A DNA stretch of 64,000 bases from NCBI GenBank assembly GCA_037176845.1, contig JAYKXP010000108.1, positions 1-64,000 on the forward strand. Direction: 5' to 3'. A model generated the notes under the pieces. That model did no database searches. It saw only the letters and a list, made by a program, of their open reading frames with translations, and was not told where the DNA came from. A program made the translations under genes and the position numbers. This stretch comes from Paramarasmius palmivorus. Lineage: Eukaryota; Basidiomycota; Agaricomycetes; Agaricales; Marasmiaceae. Of the stretch, positions 1 to 12,555 are shown one piece after another. How positions within the stretch are numbered: position 1 is the first letter of the stretch; the number at the start of each line of letters is the position of its first letter.

Positions 1-787
1 CTTACAAGAACTTGAAGAACGTTCGGGCAGGTCCCTACCGATCGAGAAAAGGTTCGAAGTAAGTGATCCAGCTACTTACAGCGCCATTATTTTACGATGC
101 TTCATAGCTCGTTGGCGGGGGCGTCGAATCGCGTCAATGGCTCGTCGATAACTTTGTAGAGGATGGCCTCGATGACGATTACATCAACGATTACAAGAAC
201 GATGTTCGTGGGGAAAACGTCGTACAAATTGTCATCAAAGCACCCCATGGGCTACTGCGAATCCTTTGGTTCGGCCTCGCAGATTGGGAGAACACACGAA
301 CATCAAACCCCTTATCGAAGCCGACATTGGACGTCATCAAACGATACTGGCTAGACGATCTGGCCGATGCGATGGACGAAGGCGACAGTAAGTCAACTGT
401 GAAACTTTTTGTTCTACGTATGATGCAAGAGGCTTAGGTTTATCATAGCTGCAGCTTATAGCCGCTTCATGAAACGCATGGTAATTCGCAGAATGCAAGA
501 AGATGACGATCCAAAGTGGAGGAAGGCGTTCATCGACTCTCGGATGGCTGACGAGTTGGTCAAGGAAATGGAAGCGGGTTTCAGCGACGCAGAACTGGAA
601 GAATCCAAGACCACTTCTGCTTCGACTATGACACTGGAGCGCCGAGCTAAGGAGGTCCCAGCGACGAAAAGCCAAGAAGCAGAGACAGAAGGAACGACGT
701 AGAGCCAATCAGACTCAGGGTGACACTATTACTATGTCTCCTCAAGAGAAGGACGAAGCTGTAACTATTATCGAAGAAATTGATTGA
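1..787 (+). pseudogene. C-terminal part of a MYND-finger family protein (copy 1, cut by window edge)
   Basis: The 5' end, with the zinc finger, lies outside the window. What remains aligns exon by exon with the MYND copy at 912-2370. The exon from about 107 starts LVGGGVESRQW and includes KNDVRGENVVQIVIK and YWLDDLADAMDEGD. An intron (about 388-447) leads to an exon with a basic-acidic stretch (FMKRMVIRRMQ). The basic tail (KAKKQRQKERRRANQ, ending IEEID and a stop at 785-787) is reached only by a frame change near 655. There this copy has one extra base relative to the frame that joins the two parts. It may be a recent pseudogene or use a shorter frame ending at 702. Family membership is inferred from the paralog. 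Function unknown. Confidence 0.55.
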
Positions 788-911
788 GTCGACATCGGCT
801 AGGGTTGCTACATTGATGATTCAGTCAGGTTATATCCGCCTGGAGCAGCCTATGTAGCCAGTTGACCATAGAGTAAAGAATGTTGATCCATATGTACGAC
901 TGACGTCTGTA

Positions 912-2370
912 ATGAGCTCATCATGGTTTAGCGAAAAGTCTATTTCACACGGTTCGAGGTTGTTCCAAAATTCCCATCATCAACCTGCAGCTGAGCACGC
1001 ACAGAACACGCTACTCATGCAAGGCAACGAAGACAAACCAGTCAACGGACGATACCAGTGTAGTAATTGCTTGAAGGTGGTGTCATCTTCTAAAGATTTG
1101 CAGAAATGTAGTCGGTGCAAGTGCGTATCATGAACTACATAAATCAGGCTCAGCTTTGACCAACAGGCTCTACTGACACTGGCAGGTTAGTTCGATATTG
1201 CTCACGGAGCTGCCAACGTCAGGCCTGGCCCATGCACAAGAATGGATGTCGTATAAGCTCTCCGTCGGCGCCATTAGACGTAGAGAAATATAATGCAGTC
1301 ATTTCAAAGTATAATAGCTTGCTCTACCCGAAGTGTTGATTCAGGAGCTAACTATCATTTTCAGGTGGACGAATGCATGGAAGATATGTTTATGGAATTG
1401 GTCAGGTCTATCAAGTTCTTGCCTTGTTTGTACGCTCAACATATTCTCATTCTCATAGGGCGATGGACTCAATGGTTTTCCCGGGTCGACCAAAAAGCTG
1501 GCTACAGACTCATTGGTATGATATAAAATACGCTTTCTGTGTACGGTTGTGACACCTATACTCTAGCTTCTTCCTAGAACTCGAAGAACGTCCCGGCCGA
1601 CACCCGGTCGAGAAAAGATTTTCGGTAAGTACGTGATTTGGGCCTTTGCTAGCTATATGATGACATTTGTTCGTGTTTTTTGAATAGCTACTCGGCGGAG
1701 GTGTTGAAAGACGTCAATGGCTTATCGACAACCTTAGAGAAGATGGGGTCAGCGAAGACTATATTGATGAGTATAAGAACGATGTTCGCGATGAAAACGT
1801 TGTCCAGATCGTAATTAAGACACCGTGGCATGGCTTACTACGGATTCTCTGGTTCGGCCTGCTGGATTGGGAGAAAGCACGTACGGCGAAAACGGTTACC
1901 AAAACGAAGACAGGATATTATCCAACGGTATTGGTTAGATGACCTGGCTGATGCGATGGATGAGGGCGACAGTAAGTTGTTACTTTCTTACCCAGTGGTT
2001 TCTTTTAGATATAGTGGGCTTGACTTCTGTGATTATCTTAGCTGCAGCATACCAACGGTTTATGAAGCGCATGTTGATTCGAGAAATGCAAGAAGAAAGA
2101 TCCAAAGTGGCGGAAAGTCTTTATTCACTCTCAGCTTGCCGACGAAATGGTCAGGGAGATAGAAGAAGAATTCAGCGACATAGATTGCGAGGACTCTAGA
2201 CCGGTATCAACTTCGAACATGACCCCAGAGCGGCGAGCTAAAGAGGCCCAGAAACGAAAAAGGCGAAGAAGCAGAGACAGAAGGCACGACGCAGGGCTAA
2301 TCAAAGTCAGGCTGCCACCGGCCCATCTTCCGAGAGGAGAGGAGAGGCCACCATCGAAGAAATCGATTGA
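912..2370 (+). pseudogene. MYND-type zinc finger protein, frameshifted (copy 2)
   Basis: The first exon (912 to about 1128) holds the first half of a MYND finger, YQCSNCLKV...KCSRCK. After a ~55 bp intron the second half follows, LVRYCSRSCQRQAWPMHKNGC. This is the Cys/His pattern of MYND fingers, which bind protein partners. Later exons carry WTNAWKICLWNW, ELEERPGRHPVEKRFS, then LLGGGVERRQWLIDNL and KNDVRDENVVQIVIK. Reading frames then break three times relative to the other copies: about 2 bases missing near 1912, 2 missing near 2097, and 2 extra near 2260. The conserved basic tail ending at 2368-2370 remains. Splice sites are kept throughout. I read it as a young pseudogene; alternative splicing cannot be excluded. 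Confidence 0.65.
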
Positions 2371-2550
2371 TAGTTCAAGTCCGGTCAGCTACGTCTTATG
2401 CTCTGCCATTGCTCCTTGTACAGATGCATACCAGCTTGTGCATGTATTTGACATGCAGAGATGATTGCCTGTAAATGTCTCATTCAATATATCCAAACGT
2501 TCCGCCTTTCCCGTTTACCGCCCTATATGATACAAAGGCTGTTTTAATTA

Positions 2551-4910
2551 TCATTGAATATGGAGGAAGTCGTTCTTGAGATTGTTTATCTCATAGTACG
2601 CAGGAACTGAGCAAGAACTGAGAGCAGTGACACTATTTGGAAGGTCATGCTTATGATCTAACCTCTTCTTTACCCTCAACGGTAAATGCGGAAGCCCCTT
2701 CTCCGAGACAGGCTGCATTGTAACTGCAACGCAGGGCCTAATAACCACGTCACCCGCCTCTTCAAATGAAAATTTCGATACCAAATCAGCTAGTATGACC
2801 TGCATCCCCAGCAGTGCGAGACGCCATCTACACGAAGGTATATGAGAAATGCTGTTGCCCTAGTGGAAGGAAGAGTGACCGTACCCAAGACAGGTATGAG
2901 GACCACCTATGAAAGAAGCTCTGCATAGGGACGCAGTCAGCATTGGATCATGCAGGGAAGAACACGATTAGCACTGACATATTTGCATATGGCCCGAATG
3001 AGGTACCGCCTGGCAACTTAGTCGAACGCTCGTCGATCCAACGGTATGGGTCAAAACAATGCGCATCATTGCCCCAGATGTCTGGATCCCTGACAACAAG
3101 GCCAACTATGAGCTCGTTGCAGTGTTATAACGCGGTAGCTCACCGATTGTAAGAAGCCAGACCTATGGTCACCAATTGACCCTTCTTGATGTGAAGCTGG
3201 GTCAGTGTATGTCCGCTGTTCGTCTTGATGGGCTTTGACAGTGGCAAAAAAGTATCTTCAGTAGCTAAGCGTTCGGTGTTGGGTAGAATTGGGTGGTACC
3301 GAAGGGTTTCCTAGAGTAGTGTGAGCGCCTCAAATGAAAAATAGAACAGGAAGAATATATACCTTGATATGTGCATTGAGATAGACTAGCTTGTCAAGAC
3401 TCGAACAATTGAGGTCGCCTTGGAGCTGCAATATCTCTTCACGAATCTTGCCTTGCCACTCAGGATGTCTTGCAAGTTCGAGAATAGCAAATGCGAGGCT
3501 GTTGCCCTGTCGGAGGCAAACACCGTTAGTATACTCTCCACCTTCACCACGCAGACTCACCGTGGTGTCCTGCCCAGCAATTAACATGGTCGGAATCTGA
3601 TCCTTCAACTCGTCTGCAGAAAGCTTTGTCGAATAGTTTCGCTTCTCGTTCTCTTTCACTGAATGCACAACATCGTCAGTACATATACAATATCAGGAGG
3701 CAACCATCACCCGCCAGCGACACCCAGCAAATCCATCTCTGAGTCCGGCCACAGATCAAGATTCTCAAGTTTTTGAACGTATAACATATCCGACCATCCG
3801 GACATAATCCGCCGGTAGTTTCTCAGAAGCTTGAAGGTATCTGTAGGGAGATTAAGACTAGCGCGAAGTAGTACGCCTGGAAAGAATGGGATAAGACTGT
3901 CCGCAAGGAGCGCGGACTTTGTTTTGGTCGAACTCGCAAAGCTGGTATAGAAACATAGGCTGAGAACTGGGTAAATTTAGTGAAAGTTGACGACGTACAC
4001 GATGTTCTGATGAGCTCTCGATACCTCAACGCCGCCATCTTCCTTTACAGCATGAAAATGATATCCCATTATGACTTGAATCATGTGAGTGATAGCTACC
4101 AAAGGAAAATCTGTCCAAACCTACCTTCGGCAACGACATCCGCAGTAGCGTGTTGAAGTAGGTGATATATGTTCACGACCTGGACATTCGAGGTGTTTGA
4201 ACCAATGATTTCCTCAAGCTTGTCAGTGACCTGGGTCGATGTCAGAAGTGGGAAAAACAAAAACATTAGTCTTCTCACCCTCATCGAGACGCCTCTCAGA
4301 GTTGGGAACGTGTGCTGTATCCGAGCTTGCGAGAAAGCTGTGTTCAGCACCGGTCGTATCCGAGCATGCACGTCGTCTGTTTAAAGTGTGAGTGGCTGTT
4401 CCAGTACAGACTCTGGCGTGACGTACGGAAGATACGGAAGATAGACCATTCGCCCATGAGCATCCATACCAGCTGTCGATGATAGTATCCTTTGGTAAAG
4501 ATACGGTTGTTTTTGAAGACGTACTTCAATGCCACAGGGTCGGACGTAAAAAGTTTGTCTTCCTGTCAAGTAGAGTAAGGGTTATATTCGCTTCGTTGAA
4601 GCTCCGAAAACGGTGCTTACCCCCAGGCATCCCCTCAGTCTGTACGTTTTCCCGAATACATTTTTGCCATTGAAACTCATGGTCACCATAGCACTTTGCG
4701 AACACCAGCTGCGGGATGTTTCCTGTGACATGATATGTCAAAGCCATCGACCGGGTGAAATCACGACTTACCGTACAGCCAAGACGGTGATTCTGGACCA
4801 GGTATGTTGCGCAGGCTTGGATACCATGTTCTGTATAGAACAAAAGTGACGATGTAGGCAAGGTAGGAAGTGATAATGTAGAACACAGCGACCTTTAGGG
4901 ATAGGTCCAT
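2551..4910 (-). CDS. cytochrome P450 monooxygenase (copy 1), one apparent frameshift
   Basis: Intron-rich class II P450 of the fungal type. It starts at MDLSLKVAVF (4910), a hydrophobic membrane anchor, followed by a proline-rich hinge (NIPGPESPSWLYG). Motifs in order: I-helix AGQDTT (about 3560-3577), which binds O2; ETLRYHP (ExxR, K-helix, about 3260-3275); FDPYRW (PERF-like, about 3035); and haem loop FIGGPHTCLG (about 2884-2915), with the Cys ligand and His in place of the usual Arg. I chose the start because the paralog at 21110 begins MNLLLQ at the same place. One problem: the run of five T on the plus strand at 4661-4665 (AAAAA in the gene) is one base longer than the frame needs to reach FGKTYRL-type sequence. 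Otherwise the exons read through. Substrate unknown. The electron donor would be cytochrome P450 reductase at the ER. Confidence 0.8.
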
Positions 4911-5721
4911 GGGCGATGGGGAGGAAGGATCAAATATATCTGCCCCGTCTTTGGCATTAAGTAGGCATTCTTGAGTCAAAGTTCTGGCTTGGTTCTGGCC
5001 CCGTCACACGAATAGTAGATGGTATGAAATTCAATTCAATTTCTGTTCTATAGCCGTTAAAGTGGTGATTTCGCTGCCTCGTTGACTGACAGGTGTCTAA
5101 TCCACATAATAGCGCGTAGAGTCAATAAACCGAAGCTAATGCAAGCAAAGACTCACACAGTATATACATGCTTTGAATTGAAAAGCACACGGGGAAGCTC
5201 TTTATCGGAAGTAATGACACAGATAGCAGGCAGCCCATATGAGAATTTCTGACATTGGCGACTCGGATAAGTACTATGCATGTATGGTCATAGTTTGTCC
5301 GATTCGTAGGTTTAGTTAGAGTAGAAGTTCCGATCCTAAAGAAGGATGAGCCATAGGGAAAGGCCAAAACAACCGACTGCTACGCACCCATGGTCTAACA
5401 GCTCATGATCCGGCGCGAGACACTCTGATTCATGATAGAATTAAACCTAGAGCTGAGGCCAATTTAGGCACGTATGGCCTTTCAACCATTTCTCTTTGAT
5501 GCTGAGGTTGGCAAGAGTCGATGCCGGTGAACGTTTGAACTGTGACGGTGGGAGAGAGAAGTTTTTCAAACGCCGCCCAAAATAAACTTTACTCGGATCC
5601 TCTTCCTTCCTCTGTCCCACACCTTCGCACACCTGACTACAATTGACAATGAGTACTGCGAGCTCACCGATGACCCCACAATATATTCCGGCTTCAATAC
5701 AGCCTCCTATACTCTCTCATC
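4911..5721. promoter_or_regulatory. shared upstream region of the P450 and the PNPOx-like gene
   Basis: About 810 bases separate two divergent start codons, so this segment probably holds both promoters. I see no clear binding-site repeat. A pyrimidine-rich stretch just before 5640 (cctcttccttcctctg) resembles the pyrimidine-rich initiator regions of basidiomycete promoters. No open frame here has family similarity that I recognise. Confidence 0.35.
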
Positions 5722-6679
5722 ATGGTCCAATACTTCGACGAAATTCCCTCTTTCCTCGTAGAGTGGATCAAACTTCAGCGAGTTTTCTGGGTTGCGACAG
5801 CACCTCTGAGTACCGATGGACATGTCAATCTCTCAGGGAAAGGAAATGATGGTACATTTAATGTCGTGGATAACCGTAAGGTGTGGTATGAAGACTTGAC
5901 GGGCAGTGGTGAGTGACAGTCATTTAGTTTCCTTCGAGTCTTATTCTAGTCGCACAGGTTGCGAAACGATCTCACATGTGAAAGAGAACGGAAGGATAAC
6001 GATTTACTTCAACGCGTTTGAGGGTCCACCACGTATCGCGAGACTGTTCGGGAAAGGTACAAGCACCAGTCATACCGTACTCTTCGCTTGAAATTCACGG
6101 CGTTTGCTAGGAACCGTATATGAATTCGGAACACCGGAATACAATGCTCTTAACCCCCCCGAGAAGCGTAGCCCGGGATCCAGGTCCATCATCGTGATAG
6201 ATGTACATAAAGTTGCCACTGTACGTTTCCCCAGAACTACGACTTCAAGAGTTTTATCTAAACCTCACGCTCAACAGTCTTGCGGCTATGCCATTCCATT
6301 TTTCGACTTCAAAGCATACCGTCCAAAGTACAATCAAGCTGCTATCAACTTTGAAGATCCGGACATCGCCGCTCAAGAAAAAGATGCTTCAGGAAAGTCG
6401 GAGAATGGGCTCAAAGCCTATTGGATGAAACACAGTCTCAAAAGTATCGATGGCCTTCCCGGCATGGATCTTCTTCCGCAGACGATGAATGCTCCCATCG
6501 TTCTTACGGGCAAAGGAATTAGCGTTCGCGAAGCGTTGAAGATGGCTAAATACAAAGTGCAAGCTGGGCAACAGCGGATTTTGCGTCCTACTCTTGTACC
6601 GAATATCCAGCTGTTGATTGGATTCGTACTGGGCCTACTTGCCGTTGTTATCTGGGGTCATATGATCCATCCTTGGTGA
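5722..6679 (+). CDS. pyridoxamine 5'-phosphate oxidase-like (FMN split-barrel) protein with C-terminal membrane anchor
   Basis: Four exons (5722-5908, about 5958-6050, about 6111-6218 and from about 6278) join in frame to roughly 265 aa. The N-terminal half has the signature of fungal PNPOx-like proteins: FWVATAPLSTDGHVNLSGKG, then GRITIYFNAFEGPPRIARLFGKGT. Family members bind FMN or F420-like cofactors in a split beta-barrel, and many have no proven substrate. The C-terminus ends in one hydrophobic segment (IQLLIGFVLGLLAVVIWGHM) with a five-residue tail, so the protein is probably tail-anchored with its enzyme domain in the cytosol. All splice sites are canonical and no frame is broken. It is divergent from the P450, with no proven link. 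Confidence 0.82.
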
Positions 6680-9600
6680 GAAACTGGATCTTAACCTTGC
6701 TTCCTAAAAGTTTGTACAGGTCCTACCGAGATACGCATTGTTCCTTACGCATCGCTAGATTTCCTCCCTGTAGATCAGTTGTGCTACTATAGATTCTACG
6801 TCATGTTTTGCGCACTCCATCGTAATGCCAAGTTCCTATATGGTACTGCACGGAAAGTGACACGCCGACTGTACGGGAGTATTTTCGGCGAGATTACGAG
6901 GGCAGAAATGACGCTCTCTACAAAAATGTCTTCAGCGGCCGCACAATCTCCATATACCTTTCCCTGCCCAGTGTCCATAGCCAAGTCAACAGAAGTACAC
7001 TTTCGAACCCGCGATGATTGAGTCGAGCCTGAAACACTTTGCAATGTTATACTGGCCACTGTGAAACCAGTAAAGCTTCAGAACAGGATCTACCCATCTA
7101 CTTATTGTCGACTCTACACTGACATCTATCTATCAAAAGATGATTGTCAACGGTACAAAGCTCTCCCAAGCGACCCGCCTATAGATTTGTGCGCGAACGA
7201 GATCTTCAAGCTTCATCTGAGGCACGGTCGAATGTCGACTTCCTCTCCTTTGGTGTTGAAGGCGATACTAATGAGTATCGTGCGGTCGAAGACTGTCAGT
7301 TGAGCTGCTACTTTGCCTTCGATTATGGCCCATGGGAAAGATCTTGAAAAGTGCTAGCTAGATCGCAGTGGAGATAAGATATCCTGCCCGAGACTGTTTA
7401 TCGGCCGCCAGGAACAAGTCCTTGGGGAAATCCGCGGGTCGTTGTGTGTAGGCGGAGTTCGCAGTGAGTGGTAAGACGAGGATCAAGTCGTCTATTCCAT
7501 TGAGCTAGGCAAATATCGAGCTCATCGTTCCGCGGCGACGAAGCACGTCGCTGAAGAGCCCCTCACATCTGCGGGCAAGCCTGAGATGAAACTTATCTCG
7601 TGTCCAAGTGAGCGCTCGTTGATAGGCTTAAAACATACTTTGAGAAAATCAACCCTTCTAGGTTAGTCAGAATAGGTAGCTTTGCGATAATCGGGACCCT
7701 ACTTCGCTTTCAACTTTTCGCAGGCCTTGGGATCACGCTCAGCGAATCTTCTGGGCATAACAATGCTTCTCCGAAGTGTGGAGCGGAGTTGCAAACAGCA
7801 GAAGTCCAAGGACTGCCAGAAGACAGTAGCAATGGCGGCCGCCACTCCGAGCAGTATTGAGGGAGGCAGAAATGACGAAGGTGACGAGTCTCTTGAAGTA
7901 TTACTGACATAGCTTCTCGAACTTGGCCGATGGAGTCGAGATATGCACCCCCTGGGTTACCACAGAATGACTTCATTACTGAGATACCCTCTCGAATACG
8001 CTGAGGACATGCCCGACCCCGACCCGCAGGCACGGTGGGGTATCACTCCAATTTTGATAGACTTCATTTAGTACTGGTATCGGTGAGGAGTCATCTGCAA
8101 AGCTCCACGATAGCTCTTCGCGGGAGAAGAGTCAGCTGATATAGTGGGTACCGGAATAGTAGGAAAGCGGACTTGTCTTATCTCCTACGGAAATGTACAC
8201 CTCAAATCGAGATAACTTGAGCGCATATACCTATATGCCCGAGGGCACAGAACGAATCTCCAGCCGGAGAATCTCTGACATCGCTAAATGTACAAGTCAA
8301 GGAAGCAATAGATGCGAAACGAGACGATATCCTATAGGATACGTGTCCGATTCTTATTCACAATGTGGCATGAGCGGGAAGCGGAAGCAGTCTATGTTTG
8401 TTGAGCTTGGAATTTGACGGCGGGAGGCCTAACCTTGATGGTACAGTAGAAGAAGCTTGAGTAGAAGCTTTTTGCCTGCGAACCCACCACCATCCCAGAT
8501 ACCCCGATCCACAGTCATTGTTGCATGGTTTACGACCAGCACACCTTCGTCGGATTACCGCATTTGATCTTCTTCCTGTATAGCATGCTGTACTGCAGGC
8601 GAGGTCTTTAGACCGTTCAAAATGGGCAGGATGTGTCGCTGTCGTCAAACAAAAAGTCGGGAGTTCCCTATGCAAGATTTTCAGGACACAGTCCTCGATG
8701 TTCAAATCTACGTGGACAACGTCACAGAACTCGTTTGTCTATCTGGGGTCGATATTGGTTTAGGACTTAGTGATATGTACGCTACTGTAACCTGCGGTCC
8801 CAACCACCAAAGAGCGGTGTCTAGGGCATGTCAAGGAGACGAGAACACCCATCTGGCTCGAACCAACATCCTCCTCACTCTTATCACCCATCATGAGATC
8901 TGTCGTTCGCCTCACGAGCCCCTTCGACTCCGAGCGATATGTGATGTGGGATTGCAAGTCGCTGCGTTTGTTACCTCTGTCCTGTTTCAACTGACCACTC
9001 CATACCAGTGCAAGCACGGCGTCGAGACGTTGGCCGTCGGACGAGGTGGATCTACCTTCGATCATCAATGAAGTTCCCACTCGTCCTTCAATACTTGGAA
9101 AACACATGAATCTCTTACGCGTGGTCGAGGCTGAGGCAGACGAGGTCGACGATCCACTGGTTCGAAAGATTCAAACTTTAAATTCCTGATGAAGACGAGG
9201 CATGGTTAAAATTAAGAGCACTCGTATCGTGTATAGTTAACACTTTTGTTTAATTGCCAGATCCCTTACGCTGGATGTTGTATTGGACCCAAGTATGGCA
9301 GCGAGTTTAATATCCTGTCTAGGTAGCAATTGTACCTATAATCTGCCTGAGTACGAGTAGTACGGAAACCCAGCACAGATGCCAATGTTGCAGGTTTAAT
9401 CAATGTTATCATTGTTATGGCTGGTACCACCGGATTGCTGGGTAACATTAGAAAATTGCACTGTTGTTCGTTTCCTGATTGCTGGTCGCGTATCCTTGAA
9501 GACCTGACTTGCAAACAGAGATTGCCTGTTTGAAATTTGATAACCTCCACTCGGTTTCGAAGGTCAAGAACGTTGGCTGTGTTAGTTACCGTAGCACTTG

Positions 9601-11374
9601 AAGGAGGCCTGTCGTTAGAATGTCGAATGTCTGCCAAAGTTATAATGCGGAGATTACAGTTGACACGCACCAGAAACCTTCAGGTATACTAAGCGCTCAG
9701 CCTCGGTTGGGTAGGCTTCGTTGTTCTAGGCTTCAGCGAAATGAGTGATCTAAGGTGGTCTAGCCAACGAGTCGTATTTCTGAACCTCGTTGTCCATTTG
9801 AACGTGATGGTAACGGTGAAAGAGAAGAGATAAGATCATCGATTAGATAAAACTATCAGACCACAGGCGCCAAATGGGCGCTATTTGTGGCACCATCTCA
9901 AGAGACAAAAAAACAAGCATCGTGGACTATCTATATCTTCTAGCTCAAGTTCTCACTGAGCCCGTGCCCGAGCCCGAGCTTGAGCTCGTCATCCTTGTTC
10001 CACCAACGGACAAACTCCAATTTGAATGACCATAGACCCTGAAAATGGCGAGACTGACCCAGAAGAACCCTTTAAGCCTCCAATCCCTACGGGTCTACGG
10101 CGAAACCTACTTCTATCTATAGGAGCGAATGTTTGTGCGCCAGGTTGTGGAGTAGTTTTTCATGCCAAGCAAATCACCTAGGCACATATCACCAAAATAG
10201 GGGCTTGTACTTACTTCGCGACGGTGTCTTTCTAGAAGTAACTCAGCGTCATTGACCGAAAGCGTCCCTGCATGGGTTATGGGCTTTACAGCGGGAAATT
10301 GGAAATATCAACCATTCTTCTTCTGACGAATGAAGCTAAGCCTTGTTCTGCTTGTAGCGCTCTGGCACTCGCAACTTCGCCGTTCCCGCTGTAAGTGCGT
10401 TTCTGTATATCTGTCAAAGCGGTGGAATGAGCTGACACTCCGCAAGGGGACGGGGAAGCATCGAGATCACCGAGACGTCCGGGAATTTGACCTGGTGATC
10501 TTCAGGCGGACCCCCACGGCCCGCCACGAAACGCTCCCTCGAGTCGTCTGCGCAGACTCCGGAAATGGAATCCAAGAGTCCAGGTTTGTGATAGGCATTC
10601 CATTCCTTCGTACGCGTGTCCATTTCTTACTCCTTACTTACTCCTCCCACAACGGATATTCCTCGCAGCTCACAGAGAGCTTTCTCCCTGACCGTGATGA
10701 ACAATAATGATGGAATTCGCTCCCTGTAATGTGGTGGGAGTCTTGGTATCAAATGGGTTAACTGCTTTACACATAAATACAATCTATATATTACGCTCTA
10801 GAAGGATGTGTTATACAACCGGTACCGATTTTGGGACCTGGAACCTGGATGATGCATCTTTTGGGTTTGACAAGGGGTGTAGTTGGGTAAACCGTAAAAG
10901 AGAGCGAATAAGGATATAAACGTTCCCATGTTCCATGGAACATTAGAAATTACAGCTAAAACCAAGGATCAATGCAGAGGAGAGCCGTTCTGCATGCGAA
11001 AAAAAAGATTGTAGCTGTAGACCGCCCGAGAAGATGAGAAAGAAATGAACGACAGATGTACCCAAAGAGTCCCAGAAAACAAGTACAGTATGTAAAAGAG
11101 TGTGTCCGTGACAGGGTCGAGTGCGCTGTGAATCAATCGCACCCGGGACAGTCAAGGGAAAGGCTTCAACTGGGCGGGGGCTCAGAGAGTTGGTATAGTG
11201 GGTCGTGAAGAGTAGTCGTGAAGAACATCGAGTTGTTGACCTATCTGGTGGACACAGGGGTAACGAGGTATCAATATAGCAAATAATACACGAATGCAGA
11301 GCGATGAGTCACAATAAGGCAGAACAATAGGGTAAGAAGCAGATGGAGAACGCTAACGCCAACGATAGGAAGAA
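6680..11374. other. gene-poor interval, no recognised gene
   Basis: About 4.7 kb without a frame I can tie to a family. Open frames of 70-150 codons occur on both strands (for example 8622-9071 plus and 8760-9107 minus). They overlap each other, lack clear splice continuations and have no recognisable motif. A 52-codon frame at 10026-10184 (starting MTIDPENGETDPEEP, with a C-x3-C) could be an exon. The interval may hold decayed genes or transposon remnants; I found no terminal repeats. Confidence 0.5.
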
Positions 11375-12555
11375 TCAGAAGCCGTACGCTTGATTTCCTC
11401 CCATCTGGGGCATAGCAAAATTCGGCATTTGCATTGCTCCCCAGGCAGCTTGACCCTGAGGCTGCTGGTGATATGAGCGAGCCTGGGGTTGGTGGTGAGG
11501 TGGGCTAGCGCTGCCCGAAGACGTCATACTACCGCTTCGTCCTCTTCCATTGAAACCCTGTTGAGGGATCGGGCTCGAGTACTTGTCGAAATTGGGATAA
11601 GGGCTGATATTAATGTTCATTTGCCCGTTCGAAGGTACTGATACGTGTGAGTCGTAGACACCGAGCATGGGGTTGTCAAAGGACATGTTCGTTGGGCTGA
11701 CAATCATCGGATGAGGATTGGAGTGGGTACGGGTAAAGGGAGGCTGTTGAGGGACTGGAGTGAACGATGTGTTCACCGGTGGTACAGGCGGGCGGAACTG
11801 AGACTGGGCCATACGGGCCTGCTCTTCAACGCTAATGGCACCAGATTCGACGGTAGCGTCGACATCGTTATCGTAGGAACCATCTTCGTACATGTCGTCA
11901 TCCTCATCTCCTGGTCCGTTTGAGATGGGTATGATCTCGAGCTCGCCGCTCAAGGACCATGCCAAATCCTTCACCTCGAACAGGCTCCTCAACCGGGGGA
12001 TGCTTGCTCTATCCCGCCACTCGTTGAGTTCTCGACGGAGATGGTCACATTCAGCCTTGAGCAGCCGAAGTTCACGCGAAGCCAAAGCCCGGTGACGACG
12101 GGATGCGTGGATATGGGCAATGGAAGAGTTGACAATAGCCGATTTGGAAGGACGACGGATTTGGGATAGATTGGGAAGCAATTTTGCGAGATCCTAGTAG
12201 ACCAGCGATCAGAGATGGAAGCATCGACGAGTGATCATTCATACCAAGAATCGACCGTTTAGAGCCTCTCTTCGTTGCCTCTCGACTGCATTGTGGGTAG
12301 CACGCCTCTCAGCGGTGTTGGCGCGCCGACTAGTCTTCCTCTTTCCTCCTGCTGCACTTGTGGAGCCGCTTGCTCCTAACACGATCATCAGACGTGGGTA
12401 TGTGACAGTGATGCCACCAACTTACCTGTGTTGTCTTGAAGGTCACTGCCGGCTGGTGAACCGGCATCTGGGGTTCTCGGTTTCTCTCTGTCTTCCGACG
12501 ATGAATGAGAGGAAGCAGGAGAAGGAACGGATGGGATTGTGATTGGGAGAGTCAT
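11375..12555 (-). CDS. bHLH transcription factor
   Basis: Three exons (12555-12426, 12375-12245, 12193-11375) join without a break to 359 aa. The basic region reads ERRATHNAVERQRREALNGRF. It has the His, Glu and Arg spacing (H..xE..xR) that family structures associate with E-box (CANNTG) contact. Helix 1 spans the second intron (NGRFLDLAKLLPNL), followed by a loop (RRPSK) and helix 2 (SAIVNSSIAHIHASRRH). A leucine-containing heptad stretch (ELRLLKAECDHLRREL) suggests a bHLH-Zip arrangement. The acidic middle (GDEDDDMYEDG) and the Pro/Gln/Ser-rich C-terminus look like activation regions. I chose ATG 12555; the in-frame codon upstream is TTG. Target genes cannot be told from the sequence. Confidence 0.93.

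Noticed and set aside
337..708. Minus-strand 123-codon frame
   Set aside because: It lies antisense to the MYND copy-1 exons, which have paralog support; no motif of its own.
8622..9107. Overlapping long frames on both strands
   Set aside because: Each is the shadow of the other; no start context, splice partner or domain supports either.
11711..12095. Plus-strand frames inside the bHLH gene
   Set aside because: Antisense shadows of a clearly coding exon.
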